Position numbers and translations under genes: made by a program. DNA of 59,063 nt. Source: an uncultured Bacilli bacterium. GTDB lineage: Bacteria; Bacillota_I; Bacilli_A; RF39; UBA660. Positions 32,091-40,498 of the stretch are shown here, piece after piece. The stretch spans positions 1 to 59,063 of the forward strand of contig CAKPHO010000008.1 of the NCBI GenBank assembly GCA_934162195.1, read 5' to 3'. The stretch's first letter is position 1, and each line of letters opens with the position of its first letter. Under the pieces are notes generated by a model that was not told the origin of the DNA, did not search any database, and worked only from the letters and a program-made list of their open reading frames with translations.

Positions 32091-33072
32091 ATTCTTCCTC
32101 CATATCTTTAAATAATCCATAAATATATTTTTCTATATCAAATACTCTAATGTCATCTTTTTGTTCACCTAGTCCTACAAATTTAACTGGAATATCAACT
32201 TCATCTTTAATTGCTAAAACTATTCCACCTTTTGCAGTACCATCTAGTTTTGTTAAAACTATTCCTGTAATATTAGTTACTTCTTTAAAACTCTTAGCTT
32301 GACTAATACCATTTTGTCCCGTAGTTGCATCTATTACAAGTAATGTTTCATGGGGTGCGTTAGGAATAATCTTACCAATTACTTTATTTATCTTTTCTAA
32401 TTCATTCATTAAATTAACTTTATTTTGAAGTCTACCTGCAGTATCTATTAAAACATAATCATAATTTTCTTTTACAGCTTCTGTAAGTCCATCAAAAACA
32501 ACACTAGCAGGATCAGCGTCTATCTTAGATACTACCTTACATCCTACTCTAGTCCCCCATTCTTCTAGTTGTTCGACCGCACCAGCTCTAAAAGTATCAC
32601 CGGCTACTAAGAGAACTTTATTTCCTTCATTTTTTAACTTATTAGCAATCTTACCAATAGTTGTAGTTTTACCCACACCATTAACGCCAACAAAAAGCAC
32701 AACTGTTGGACCCTCGATTGCTTTATTTATCTTATTAACAATAATATTGTTATTAACGTAAATTATAAACATCTCATCAACAATTACTTCCATTAAATCT
32801 TTTGTATCTTCGATATGTTCTTTTTTTACTCTAGATTTTAGTTTATCAATTAGGTTCATAACTGTATTAACTCCAATATCAGCCATAATTAATATTTCTT
32901 CTAATTCATCAAAATAAATATCATCTACTTTTGTATATTTATGATTTAAGATTGTTAACTTAGAAACAAATTCTTTTCTTGTTTTTTCTAATCCATTTGT
33001 ATATAAATCTAAATCTTTTTTTTCTTCTTTATTTCCAGTAAAAATATTCTTAAATTTATCAAATAATCCCAT
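32074..33072 (-). CDS. ftsY: Signal recognition particle receptor FtsY
   Basis: The SRP receptor GTPase, which docks ribosome-SRP complexes at the membrane. The NG domain is complete: G1 VGVNGVGKTTTIGK, G3 DTAGRLQNK and G4 TKLDG, with the AGAVEQL insertion. The acidic A domain is short, as in many Bacillota. The start is the ATG at 33072 (MGLFDKFKNIF, membrane-targeting helix) after AAGGAT; an earlier ATG overlaps that site. It is the first gene of a likely six-gene operon (ftsY, a small membrane gene, ylxM, herA-like, 688-aa, frameshifted gene). Confidence 0.96.
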   Translation of the reverse strand: MGLFDKFKNIFTGNKEEKKDLDLYTNGLEKTRKEFVSKLTILNHKYTKVDDIYFDELEEILIMADIGVNTVMNLIDKLKSRVKKEHIEDTKDLMEVIVDEMFIIYVNNNIIVNKINKAIEGPTVVLFVGVNGVGKTTTIGKIANKLKNEGNKVLLVAGDTFRAGAVEQLEEWGTRVGCKVVSKIDADPASVVFDGLTEAVKENYDYVLIDTAGRLQNKVNLMNELEKINKVIGKIIPNAPHETLLVIDATTGQNGISQAKSFKEVTNITGIVLTKLDGTAKGGIVLAIKDEVDIPVKFVGLGEQKDDIRVFDIEKYIYGLFKDMEEEYGKEQ

Positions 33073-33111
33073 ATGCCACATCCTTTGTAGTTTCTACTTA
33101 CATTTTACACT

Positions 33112-33147
33112 AAAAAAAAGAAAAACTCTAGTATAAACTAGGGTTTT
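33112..33147 (-). terminator. Terminator of the 33128-33763 gene
   Basis: AAAACTCTAGT (33122-33132) pairs with ACTAGGGTTTT (33137-33147, one G-U pair), with a long T-rich minus-strand tail. Confidence 0.8.
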
Positions 33148-33763
33148 CTAATTTTTTTACTTTTTGTTTTTCAACTTTGTAATAACGATCTACTTTTTCG
33201 TTAATGCTTTCTACTTGTGATAAAGATATACTATCCAAGTCTAAAACGCTATTTAATTTAACTGGTTCATTATTCTTTTGATTAAGTAATTGTTTTTCTT
33301 TTTCTAATATTAGTTGATAATCGTTTAATTTATCTTTAACTTGTTCAAAATATAATTGATATTTCTTTATATATCTTTCTTTATCTTTAATATTAATAAA
33401 AGAAACTCCTGATGTTAATCCTAATAATAATGTTGCTAAACCTGCTATAATACTATACGTTGTAGCTCCTGAAATAATCATTTGTGATACAAATGTTACT
33501 AACATAATACCAAGAACCATTAAAGAAACATTTAAAAACAACTTCCCTTTTCCTAGTGGTTTACTCTTTTTTGAAACAAATTTCTTACCTTGTTCTTCTG
33601 CGATTTGTTCTATTTTCTTTAAGTTATCTTCATTTAAATCAAAAACATCTTGTGAACCATCTAAATAATTAACGATAATAGCACGACCATAAGCCTTTTT
33701 ATTTAAAATTTGAGTCGACTTAATAACTCTTGATTTTTCAATTCCTTCAATACCATATTTCAT
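33128..33763 (-). CDS. Membrane protein with two central helices and a coiled coil, unknown function
   Basis: The 211-residue product starts at 33763 (MKYGIEGIEKSRVIKS) after AAGGGGGGAAA. An N-terminal soluble part of about 75 residues is followed by two transmembrane helices (near 80-130, LFLNVSLMVLGIMLVTFVS and SIIAGLATLLLGLTSGVSF) and a C-terminal charged coiled coil (EQVKDKLNDYQLILEKEKQL). Both ends probably face the cytoplasm. The family is not recognised. It has its own terminator and lies between ftsY and the divergent rnj gene. Confidence 0.65.
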   Translation of the reverse strand: MKYGIEGIEKSRVIKSTQILNKKAYGRAIIVNYLDGSQDVFDLNEDNLKKIEQIAEEQGKKFVSKKSKPLGKGKLFLNVSLMVLGIMLVTFVSQMIISGATTYSIIAGLATLLLGLTSGVSFINIKDKERYIKKYQLYFEQVKDKLNDYQLILEKEKQLLNQKNNEPVKLNSVLDLDSISLSQVESINEKVDRYYKVEKQKVKKLENPSLY

Positions 33764-33895
33764 ACCAATTTCCCCCCTTAGGTACTGCGTATTATATACC
33801 AAAATATTATTTTTGTCAAATAGTAGACAAATTTCTAAAAAAAAGGTATAATTATTAAGTCAAATTTTTTATTAACAAAAAAGAAAGGAGAATTT

Positions 33896-35584
33896 ATGAA
33901 ATTTTTTGATGAGTCAGACACTAAAGTTTTTGCTTTAGGTGGGCTTGGCGAAGTTGGGAAAAACATGTATTGTGTTATGACGGGTAATGAAATTATTATA
34001 ACTGATGCTGGTATAATTTTTCCACAAGGAGAAGTACTTGGCGTTGATTATGTTATTCCTGATTTTAGTTTTTTAAAGAAAAATGAACAAAAGATTAAGG
34101 GTTTATTTATAACTCACGGGCATGAAGATCATATTGGTGGTATACCATTTTTATTACAAGCAGTAAATATTCCGGTGATATATGCACCAAATCAAGCTGC
34201 TGGTTTAATTAGAAGAAAATTAGAAGACAGAAATATTAGATATGACAATTTAAAAGTATATACGGAAGATACTAAAGTTAAGTTTAAAAATATGGAAGTG
34301 GAATTCTTTAGAACTACTCACTCTATTCCTGATTCCCATGGAATATGTATTCATACTCCTAATGGAACTATTGTTACAACAGGAGACTTTAAATTTGATT
34401 TTACACCAATTGGTCCTATGGCTAATTTACATAAAATGGCACGTATTGGAGAAAAAGGTGTTACTTTACTTTTAAGTGATAGTACCAATGCTTTGAGTCC
34501 TGGTATGAGTGCTAGTGAATCAAAGGTTGATGAAGCTTTATCAGAAATTTTTGATAGACACCAAGGAAGAATTATTATTGCAACATTCGCATCTAACATA
34601 TATCGTTTAAAACATATTGTTGAAACATGTAAAAGACACGATCGTAAGATTGCTGTATTTGGAAGAAGTATGGATAACAATATTGAAATTTCTATTGAAG
34701 GTGGATATATTAAAGGTAAAGAAATGTTTGTAACACCTGACGAAGCAAATCATCTTCCTCCTAACAAAGTATGTTTACTTTGTACAGGTAGTCAAGGTGA
34801 ACCATTAGCTGCTTTAAGTAGAATTGCTAATGGTAGTCATAAGCAAATAAAAATACAACCAAATGATTTAGTAGTATTCTCTTCATCAGCTATTCCAGGA
34901 AACGCTTTAAGTATATCTAGAACAATAAATAAATTATATTTGCAAGGAGTAAAAGTTTATACTAATACTTCACTTAGTGATATACATACTTCTGGGCATG
35001 GTAATGAAGAAGAATTAAAACTTATGTTACATTTAATAAAACCTAAATATTTTATGCCTTTTCACGGTGAATATAGAATGCTTAAAAAACATACCGATAT
35101 AGCTGTTGATTGTGGCATTCCAAGAGAAAATACTTTCGTTATGAAAAATGGTGAAGTATTGTCTATTAAAAAAGGTAAAATTACTAAAATGGGTACCGTA
35201 CAAGCTGGAGATATTTATGTAGATGGTAACCGTATTGGGGAAGTAAGTAATGCGGTTATGAAAGATAGAAAGATTATGTCCAGTGATGGTATTGTTGTTG
35301 TTATTGCCAATGTTGATACAGAACAAAATAAACTATTAGGTAATCCTAATATAACAACACGTGGCTTTGTTTTAGTAAATGATAACATTGAATTATTAAA
35401 AGAATTAGAAGAAGTTAGTAAATGTGCTATTAATTCTAAAATTAATAATCATGTAAATTATAATGAAATAAAATCTGAAATAATTACTACTCTTTCAGCT
35501 ACTATATTAGAAAAAACTGGAAGAAGGCCAATTATCTTACCCGTTATAATGGATATTAAAAAAAATGTTAAGACCAGTGCTTAA
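33896..35584 (+). CDS. rnj: Ribonuclease J
   Basis: A beta-CASP metallo-beta-lactamase ribonuclease acting on mRNA 5' ends and as an endonuclease. The metal site HxHxDH is at residues 74-79 (THGHEDHIGG), with downstream motifs THSIPDSHG, TGDFKFD and the C-terminal FHGEYRML. The C-terminal domain is present; 562 residues is typical (RNase J1, 555). The ribosome site is AAAGGAG. RNase Y is encoded at 25429-26982, so both major Bacillus-type ribonucleases are in the window. The gene converges on miaA and their 3' ends overlap by 17 bases. Confidence 0.96.
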   Translation: MKFFDESDTKVFALGGLGEVGKNMYCVMTGNEIIITDAGIIFPQGEVLGVDYVIPDFSFLKKNEQKIKGLFITHGHEDHIGGIPFLLQAVNIPVIYAPNQAAGLIRRKLEDRNIRYDNLKVYTEDTKVKFKNMEVEFFRTTHSIPDSHGICIHTPNGTIVTTGDFKFDFTPIGPMANLHKMARIGEKGVTLLLSDSTNALSPGMSASESKVDEALSEIFDRHQGRIIIATFASNIYRLKHIVETCKRHDRKIAVFGRSMDNNIEISIEGGYIKGKEMFVTPDEANHLPPNKVCLLCTGSQGEPLAALSRIANGSHKQIKIQPNDLVVFSSSAIPGNALSISRTINKLYLQGVKVYTNTSLSDIHTSGHGNEEELKLMLHLIKPKYFMPFHGEYRMLKKHTDIAVDCGIPRENTFVMKNGEVLSIKKGKITKMGTVQAGDIYVDGNRIGEVSNAVMKDRKIMSSDGIVVVIANVDTEQNKLLGNPNITTRGFVLVNDNIELLKELEEVSKCAINSKINNHVNYNEIKSEIITTLSATILEKTGRRPIILPVIMDIKKNVKTSA

Positions 35585-35591
35585 CATTTTT
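35561..35591. terminator. Bidirectional terminator in overlapping convergent 3' ends
   Basis: AAAAATGTTAAG (35561-35572) pairs perfectly with CTTAACATTTTT (35580-35591). The stem lies inside the last codons of both rnj and miaA. Confidence 0.85.
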
Positions 35592-36467
35592 TATGTAATC
35601 TTCAACCTCAATTACTGTATTATCAAAATTATTAAAATCTGTATTAAACCATTTTACTTTCATTTGATTATTAAACCAAGTATATTGTCTTTTAGCATAT
35701 CTTCTGCTATTTTTTTTAATTAATTCTATACATTCTTCTAAACTTTTTTCATGTGAAAAATAAGGAAACAATTCTTTATATCCAATGGGAGTTAAAATAG
35801 CCTTAGTACGAATATTAGATTCATATATTTTTTTTGCCTCTTCTAACAAACCATTTTTAATCATTATATCTACTCTTTTATTTATACGATCATATAAAGT
35901 TTGTCTATCTGTTGTTAATCCAATATAAATAGTGTCGTATAATTCTTTATCTGTTTTTTCTTTAGAGCTTAATGGCCTTTTATTTTCATTATAATAATTT
36001 ATTGCTCTAACTACTCTTTTGCGATTGTTTTTATGAATTTCGGTTTTGGGATCTATCTTTAGTAACATTTCATATAATTCGTCATTGCTGAGTTCTAAAT
36101 ACTCATTTGTATTTTTGTTTTCTTCATCAAATTTATAATCATATAAACAAGCTTTTATATATAATCCTGTTCCCCCAACCAAAATAGGAGTTTTACCCCT
36201 TTTTAATATATTATCAATACAACTTCTTGCATCTTTTTGATAATCATAAACAGTGTAATCATCTGTTATATTTTTTATATCAATCAAATGATGAACAATA
36301 TTTTCTTTTTCATCATTCGTTACCTTAGCAGTAGCTACATCAAGTCCTTTAAAAATTTGAGTACTATCAGCATTTATAATTTCACCATCAAACTTTTTAG
36401 CTAATTCAATACTAAGTTTGGTCTTCCCTACTGCTGTTGGTCCTACTATAACTATAACTTTTTCCAT
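35568..36467 (-). CDS. miaA: tRNA dimethylallyltransferase
   Basis: Adds the isopentenyl group to A37 of UNN-reading tRNAs. The P-loop GPTAVGKTKLSIELA, the DSTQIF site, GGTGLYIKA and the C-terminal RRYAKRQYTWFNNQ are all present. The length of 299 residues is normal. The start at 36467 (MEKVIVIVGPT) lies inside the preceding gene's 3' end (56-base overlap); GTG at 36476 is another possible start. Confidence 0.95.
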   Translation of the reverse strand: MEKVIVIVGPTAVGKTKLSIELAKKFDGEIINADSTQIFKGLDVATAKVTNDEKENIVHHLIDIKNITDDYTVYDYQKDARSCIDNILKRGKTPILVGGTGLYIKACLYDYKFDEENKNTNEYLELSNDELYEMLLKIDPKTEIHKNNRKRVVRAINYYNENKRPLSSKEKTDKELYDTIYIGLTTDRQTLYDRINKRVDIMIKNGLLEEAKKIYESNIRTKAILTPIGYKELFPYFSHEKSLEECIELIKKNSRRYAKRQYTWFNNQMKVKWFNTDFNNFDNTVIEVEDYIKNVKHWS

Positions 36468-37443
36468 ATATATCACTCATTGCTTTCTTTAAATTTTTTT
36501 TACATGCATCTAGCCATTTTGGATATTCATCTAAACTAGTTTGAAAAGTTTCAAAAACATCTTTCATACTCATTTGATTTATGTTTTCATTTATATATTT
36601 CATTTTTGTATCACTAACCTCAATTTCATTTAGGGCATTAAAGGCAAGTAAAGAGCCAACTACATAACTAATATCACTCTCAAACTCTAACATATCATCA
36701 GAAAAGTTTGAATCAAGATAAAAATTTATTAGATTCTTTTTATTTATTTTATAAATTTTACGAAATTTATTTAGAAAATCAATATTTTTTTTATTTATCT
36801 CTCCTGCGTTGTAATATATATCTAGCACTGAACTTGTAAAACACAAAACATCACTTGCAATTAGAACATTGCTTAATCTATTACAAACTTCTTTGCTAAA
36901 AGCATCCTTGCTTATTCCTTTAGCAATTAAGTACTGACAATATCTAAGCTCAAAATATATAGAAATCATTTCAGTAAATATATATCTATTTACTCCTACA
37001 TCATCACTATCATTTAAATAATGAAAAAATTCATGAATAATAATTGAACCATCTGTTATATTATGTTGAATGGGTACATAAATAACCGCTTCTGGTTTTG
37101 GATAAGTAATTGGCTCATCCGGTCTTTCAATCAAGTCATCTTCTAGTAAAAACAATTCAAAAACACCATTATTAAGAGCTTCATCAAAAATACTTAAATA
37201 TTTTTTATCAATACCATCAAGAAAGTCACGAACTAATTTAATAGTATCTCTAACATCCATGTTTTCATAATCAAACGGAAATCCATCATCAGGTATTTCT
37301 TGATAAAATTCATAAATGTAGTCATTAGATATTAAAGAAAATGTATTGAACAAATTTAATAATTCACTATTATTAGATTCATAATACAATAAAATTTTTT
37401 CTGCTAGTGTCTTATTCTTTTTTATTACTTCTTTTTTTGTCAT
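36412..37443 (-). CDS. Putative zinc metallopeptidase (HEFFH; M3-like)
   Basis: The 343-residue product carries HEFFH at residues 137-141 (IIIHEFFHYLND) and a candidate third ligand Glu158 (TEMISIYFE), an arrangement like gluzincin oligopeptidases of the M3/PepF kind, with a C-terminal SYVVGSLLAFNALNE stretch reminiscent of them. It is much shorter than full PepF (about 600). No signal peptide is seen, so it should be cytoplasmic. It lies between queA (two bases) and miaA (overlap) in one operon. The peptide substrate is unknown, and the family placement is by motif only. Confidence 0.6.
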   Translation of the reverse strand: MTKKEVIKKNKTLAEKILLYYESNNSELLNLFNTFSLISNDYIYEFYQEIPDDGFPFDYENMDVRDTIKLVRDFLDGIDKKYLSIFDEALNNGVFELFLLEDDLIERPDEPITYPKPEAVIYVPIQHNITDGSIIIHEFFHYLNDSDDVGVNRYIFTEMISIYFELRYCQYLIAKGISKDAFSKEVCNRLSNVLIASDVLCFTSSVLDIYYNAGEINKKNIDFLNKFRKIYKINKKNLINFYLDSNFSDDMLEFESDISYVVGSLLAFNALNEIEVSDTKMKYINENINQMSMKDVFETFQTSLDEYPKWLDACKKNLKKAMSDIYGKSYSYSRTNSSREDQT

Positions 37444-37445
37444 AT

Positions 37446-38471
37446 TTACCTTATTAACATTGAATCCCCAAAAGAGAAAAATCTATATTTATTAATTATA
37501 GCTTCATGATAAGCTTTCATAATTAACTCTTTACTAGCAAGGGCACTTACTAACATCACAAGTGTTGATTTAGGTAAATGAAAATTAGTTATCAAATTAT
37601 CCACAGCTTTAAATTTATAACCTGGATATATAAAAATATCTGTCCAACCACTACATTCTTTAAATTCACCATATAAATTCATAATGGTTTCTAAAGTTCT
37701 TGTTGAGGTAGTTCCAACACTAACTATTTTTTTACTATTCTCTTTTGTTTTTTTCAAAGTATCAGCAGCAGATTTACTCATCATATAATATTCACTGTGC
37801 ATCTTATGTTTTGTTACATCATCTACATTTACAGGTCTAAAAGTTCCAAGTCCAACGTGAAGTGTTATATAAACAATATTTACACCTTTACTTTTTATTT
37901 TGTCTAACAATTCTTTTGTAAAATGTAACCCTGCTGTTGGTGCAGCAGCTGATCCGATATTTTTCGCATATACGGTTTGATATCTATTTTTATCCTCTAA
38001 TTTTTCATGAATGTAAGGAGGAAGCGGCATCTCTCCTAATTTATCAAGTATTTCATATAAAATACCATCATAAATAAGTTTAAACTCACGAATACCTTCA
38101 TCTTCACATCTTATACATTTCGCTTTTAAAAGACCGTCTCCAAAGCTGATTACTGTTCCTTCTTGAATTCTTTTAGCTGGTCTTGTTAAACATTCCCATT
38201 TATTTTCTCCTAAATCTTTTAAAAGCAATACTTCAATAATAGCTTTAGTTTCTTCTTTAACTCCATAAAGACGTGCTGGCATAACTTTAGTATCATTTAA
38301 AACTAAAGAATCTCCTTCTTCTAAATAATCTACAATATCAGTAAATACTTTATGTTCTATGGAACCATCTTTTCTATTAAGTACTAGTAGTCGTGAATGA
38401 TCACGTTCCTTAATAGGTGTTTGCGCTATTAACTCCTCTGGTAATTCAAAATCAAAATCATCTGTTTTCAT
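37446..38471 (-). CDS. queA: S-adenosylmethionine:tRNA ribosyltransferase-isomerase
   Basis: Makes epoxyqueuosine from preQ1 in tRNA, using the ribosyl part of SAM. The N-terminal DDFDFELPEELIAQTPIKER, the RLLVLNRKDG strand, GSAAAPTAGLHFT and the C-terminal FLFSFGDSMLI-like end are all typical. The length of 341 is normal. No tgt or queuosine-precursor gene is nearby. It heads the queA-peptidase-miaA operon, two tRNA-modification genes flanking a peptidase-like gene. Confidence 0.95.
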   Translation of the reverse strand: MKTDDFDFELPEELIAQTPIKERDHSRLLVLNRKDGSIEHKVFTDIVDYLEEGDSLVLNDTKVMPARLYGVKEETKAIIEVLLLKDLGENKWECLTRPAKRIQEGTVISFGDGLLKAKCIRCEDEGIREFKLIYDGILYEILDKLGEMPLPPYIHEKLEDKNRYQTVYAKNIGSAAAPTAGLHFTKELLDKIKSKGVNIVYITLHVGLGTFRPVNVDDVTKHKMHSEYYMMSKSAADTLKKTKENSKKIVSVGTTSTRTLETIMNLYGEFKECSGWTDIFIYPGYKFKAVDNLITNFHLPKSTLVMLVSALASKELIMKAYHEAIINKYRFFSFGDSMLIR

Positions 38472-38530
38472 ACAATCACTTCCAATGCCATTATTATAGC
38501 AAAAACATAAACTTAAATCTACTCATAAAG

Positions 38531-38556
38531 AAAAAAAGTCCAATTAATTGGACTTT
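38531..38556 (-). terminator. Terminator of the 38555-39381 gene pair
   Basis: A perfect 22-base palindrome (38535-38556, AAAGTCCAA ... TTGGACTTT) that overlaps the last stop codon and has a T-rich minus-strand tail. Confidence 0.85.
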
Positions 38557-38839
38557 AGGCTACCATACGTTTAGTTATGTTTACTTCTTCTTTTTTCATT
38601 GCTACTAATTTACTAAATACTTCACACGATTTATTTTTACTTGGTTCCATATCTAAAGAAGCATTATCTCGTACCATAAATGATTCAATTTTTTCTAACT
38701 TTTCCACAGGCAAATTACATTTAGAAACAATTTCTATAAGATTATTTTGAATAGCATCCTGATCCCAATTATTTTTTCCTGTTTTCTTACTTATTTCACT
38801 GTAATAATTCATCTTATCATTTAAATTTGTAAATGTCAT
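38555..38839 (-). CDS. Small soluble protein of unknown function
   Basis: A 94-residue charged, helical protein (MTFTNLNDKMNYYSEI) with no membrane segment and no recognised motif. Its start overlaps the stop of the 38836-39381 gene by four bases (ATGA), so the two are translated together and are probably functionally linked. Confidence 0.6.
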   Translation of the reverse strand: MTFTNLNDKMNYYSEISKKTGKNNWDQDAIQNNLIEIVSKCNLPVEKLEKIESFMVRDNASLDMEPSKNKSCEVFSKLVAMKKEEVNITKRMVA

Positions 38840-39381
38840 AATTCCACCCCTACTTCTGTTAATGCTTGTAATAATACTTTGGCATCATTATTAAAATATG
38901 CATCAAACATCTTATCTTCACCAGCCATAACTCCTATCATATTAGCCATTACTGCTTCATTAGGATAAATTAACTTTGAACCATTATTACCAACTAAAAA
39001 GTTAGCTAATATTTCAGTATATCCTGTATTTAAAGCTTCAAACTTTCCTTCACTATTAAATCCAGTTTGAAAACCATTTGATGAAATAATATTAATAAGT
39101 TCATACATTAATATATGGCGAAAATCATATTCATCTGTCATTTTATCTTTATTAAAATATAAAACATTATTTTTGCAATCATACATGGAAATATCATTAT
39201 TTAAAAATTTATTTACTTTTCTTATTTTCAATGTTTTTAAATGTTCTTTTAAACGTTCCAAACTAACAGCAGGAAATTTATTGTTAAAAACTACAACTAA
39301 TTCAAAGATATCATCTCTGACATCTGGATTAATTCCTTCATTATTATGAAGTGCAGTTTTTATTTCATATAAATCAGTCAT
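38836..39381 (-). CDS. Metallopeptidase-like protein with the zinc motif lost
   Basis: The 181-residue product has a helix RHILMYELINIISSN at residues 88-102 followed by ALNTGYTEILANFLV at 116-130. In active relatives I know by pattern, these read xxLLHELxHxxS and GLNEGYTEYLT. Here the two His of HExxH are Tyr93 and Asn97, and the second-motif NEG is NTG. The fold may thus be kept without catalysis. No signal peptide is present. It overlaps the small downstream gene by four bases. This is an inference from motif shape; other origins are possible. Confidence 0.55.
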   Translation of the reverse strand: MTDLYEIKTALHNNEGINPDVRDDIFELVVVFNNKFPAVSLERLKEHLKTLKIRKVNKFLNNDISMYDCKNNVLYFNKDKMTDEYDFRHILMYELINIISSNGFQTGFNSEGKFEALNTGYTEILANFLVGNNGSKLIYPNEAVMANMIGVMAGEDKMFDAYFNNDAKVLLQALTEVGVEL

Positions 39382-39445
39382 ACCATCACCCTACATTCAT
39401 TTTACCATATTTTTAATTTTGTGTATACATTTTTAGAAATTTCGA

Positions 39446-39481
39446 ACAAAAAATTGTGAAACTCTTTAAATTTCACAATTT
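39446..39481 (-). terminator. Terminator of the prepilin gene
   Basis: AAATTGTGAAA (39451-39461) pairs perfectly with TTTCACAATTT (39471-39481), with a T-run on the minus strand. Confidence 0.85.
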
Positions 39482-39487
39482 TCTATT

Positions 39488-40441
39488 TTACTTTAAATTT
39501 GATTTTGCAACAGTTATTACTGGACGAAAACCATTCAAAAAAAGATTGCTCGCCATATTACTACTTAAACTGCCATAACTCCTTACACTCCATGAATTTT
39601 CATTATCATCTGAATCAATAGTTGCTGTCCAATAGCCATACGGTGTTGTATTTTCATTTAAATTTCCATATAACCACGTTGGCATTGAACCAGTATAAGA
39701 ACCACTTATCTGTTCTTTTGATGGAACACTTACTTCTACATTTGTTCCAAATGTATCTTGAATATGTTTTAATGGTGTTCCTTCTTCTTTTGATGTTATA
39801 TTCTTACATGTTGTATTATCATTTCCACCATCTATACACCACGCTACCGTTCCAACAGTAGTATCTGTAAAGTTTCTATCCATGATTAGGGACACGTTAT
39901 CTCCACTTGTTTCTAATACATAGAATGTTCTATCACTATCTAAATGACATGTATATTTTGCTCCTACTGTTTCTTTTGTTCCTTCACTTAATTCACATAT
40001 TGCAGTTGTTGAACTACCATTTTCTTTTTCTGTTGCTTCATATGTTTTCTTAGTAGAATTATATAAAACTGTATAAGCTCCTATTATCATACTTGATGAT
40101 GCTTGGTCTACAGTTCCATTTGTTATTTTTATCTTACCTGATGATGGTTTTGTTCCATTCATTTCTACTTTTAATTTACCTTCTGGTAAACTAGAAACTA
40201 TTAAATTTCCATCATTATCTATATCATATTCTCCATTATAAACTTCATTTCCTGATAACTTCAATGTAGCTACAGCTACTTCTACTTGTTTAACGTAGTT
40301 ATCGGCACTTCTTTCAGCTGCTCCTTTCTTTGATCTTTTGATTGTATTCATTACTATTGGTGTTGCAATCAAAGCTATTATTGCTAGCACTACTATTACT
40401 GCTAATAACTCTATTAAAGTAAATCCGTATTTCTTTTTCAT
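39488..40441 (-). CDS. Prepilin-like protein with a C-terminal GxRPVxxx domain
   Basis: The 317-residue product opens MKKKYGFTLIELLAVIVV, a class III prepilin signal with Glu5 and a methylatable Phe. The first 60 residues are almost identical to the prepilins at 1-265 and 46175-47215. The body is Ser/Thr/Asn-rich and holds FYVLETSGDNVSLIMDRN. It ends with YGYWTATID, then NGFRPVITVAKSNLK, resembling the common secreted-protein domain that closes with GxRPxxxL (DUF6273-like, inference). It is transcribed from a perfect TTGACA-N18-TATAAT promoter. The pilin assembly machinery is not in this window. Confidence 0.85.
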   Translation of the reverse strand: MKKKYGFTLIELLAVIVVLAIIALIATPIVMNTIKRSKKGAAERSADNYVKQVEVAVATLKLSGNEVYNGEYDIDNDGNLIVSSLPEGKLKVEMNGTKPSSGKIKITNGTVDQASSSMIIGAYTVLYNSTKKTYEATEKENGSSTTAICELSEGTKETVGAKYTCHLDSDRTFYVLETSGDNVSLIMDRNFTDTTVGTVAWCIDGGNDNTTCKNITSKEEGTPLKHIQDTFGTNVEVSVPSKEQISGSYTGSMPTWLYGNLNENTTPYGYWTATIDSDDNENSWSVRSYGSLSSNMASNLFLNGFRPVITVAKSNLK

Positions 40442-40468
40442 ATTCCCACATCCTCTTATGCTGTTTCA

Positions 40469-40498
40469 ATTATACAAAATTATTGTTTATAGTGTCAA
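40469..40498 (-). promoter_or_regulatory. Consensus SigA promoter of the prepilin gene
   Basis: TTGACA (40493-40498), 18 bases, TATAAT (40469-40474) on the minus strand. After the -10 the sequence reads GAAACAG, as in the mini unit promoter at 47521-47550. The -35 overlaps the histidine kinase stop. Confidence 0.8.
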
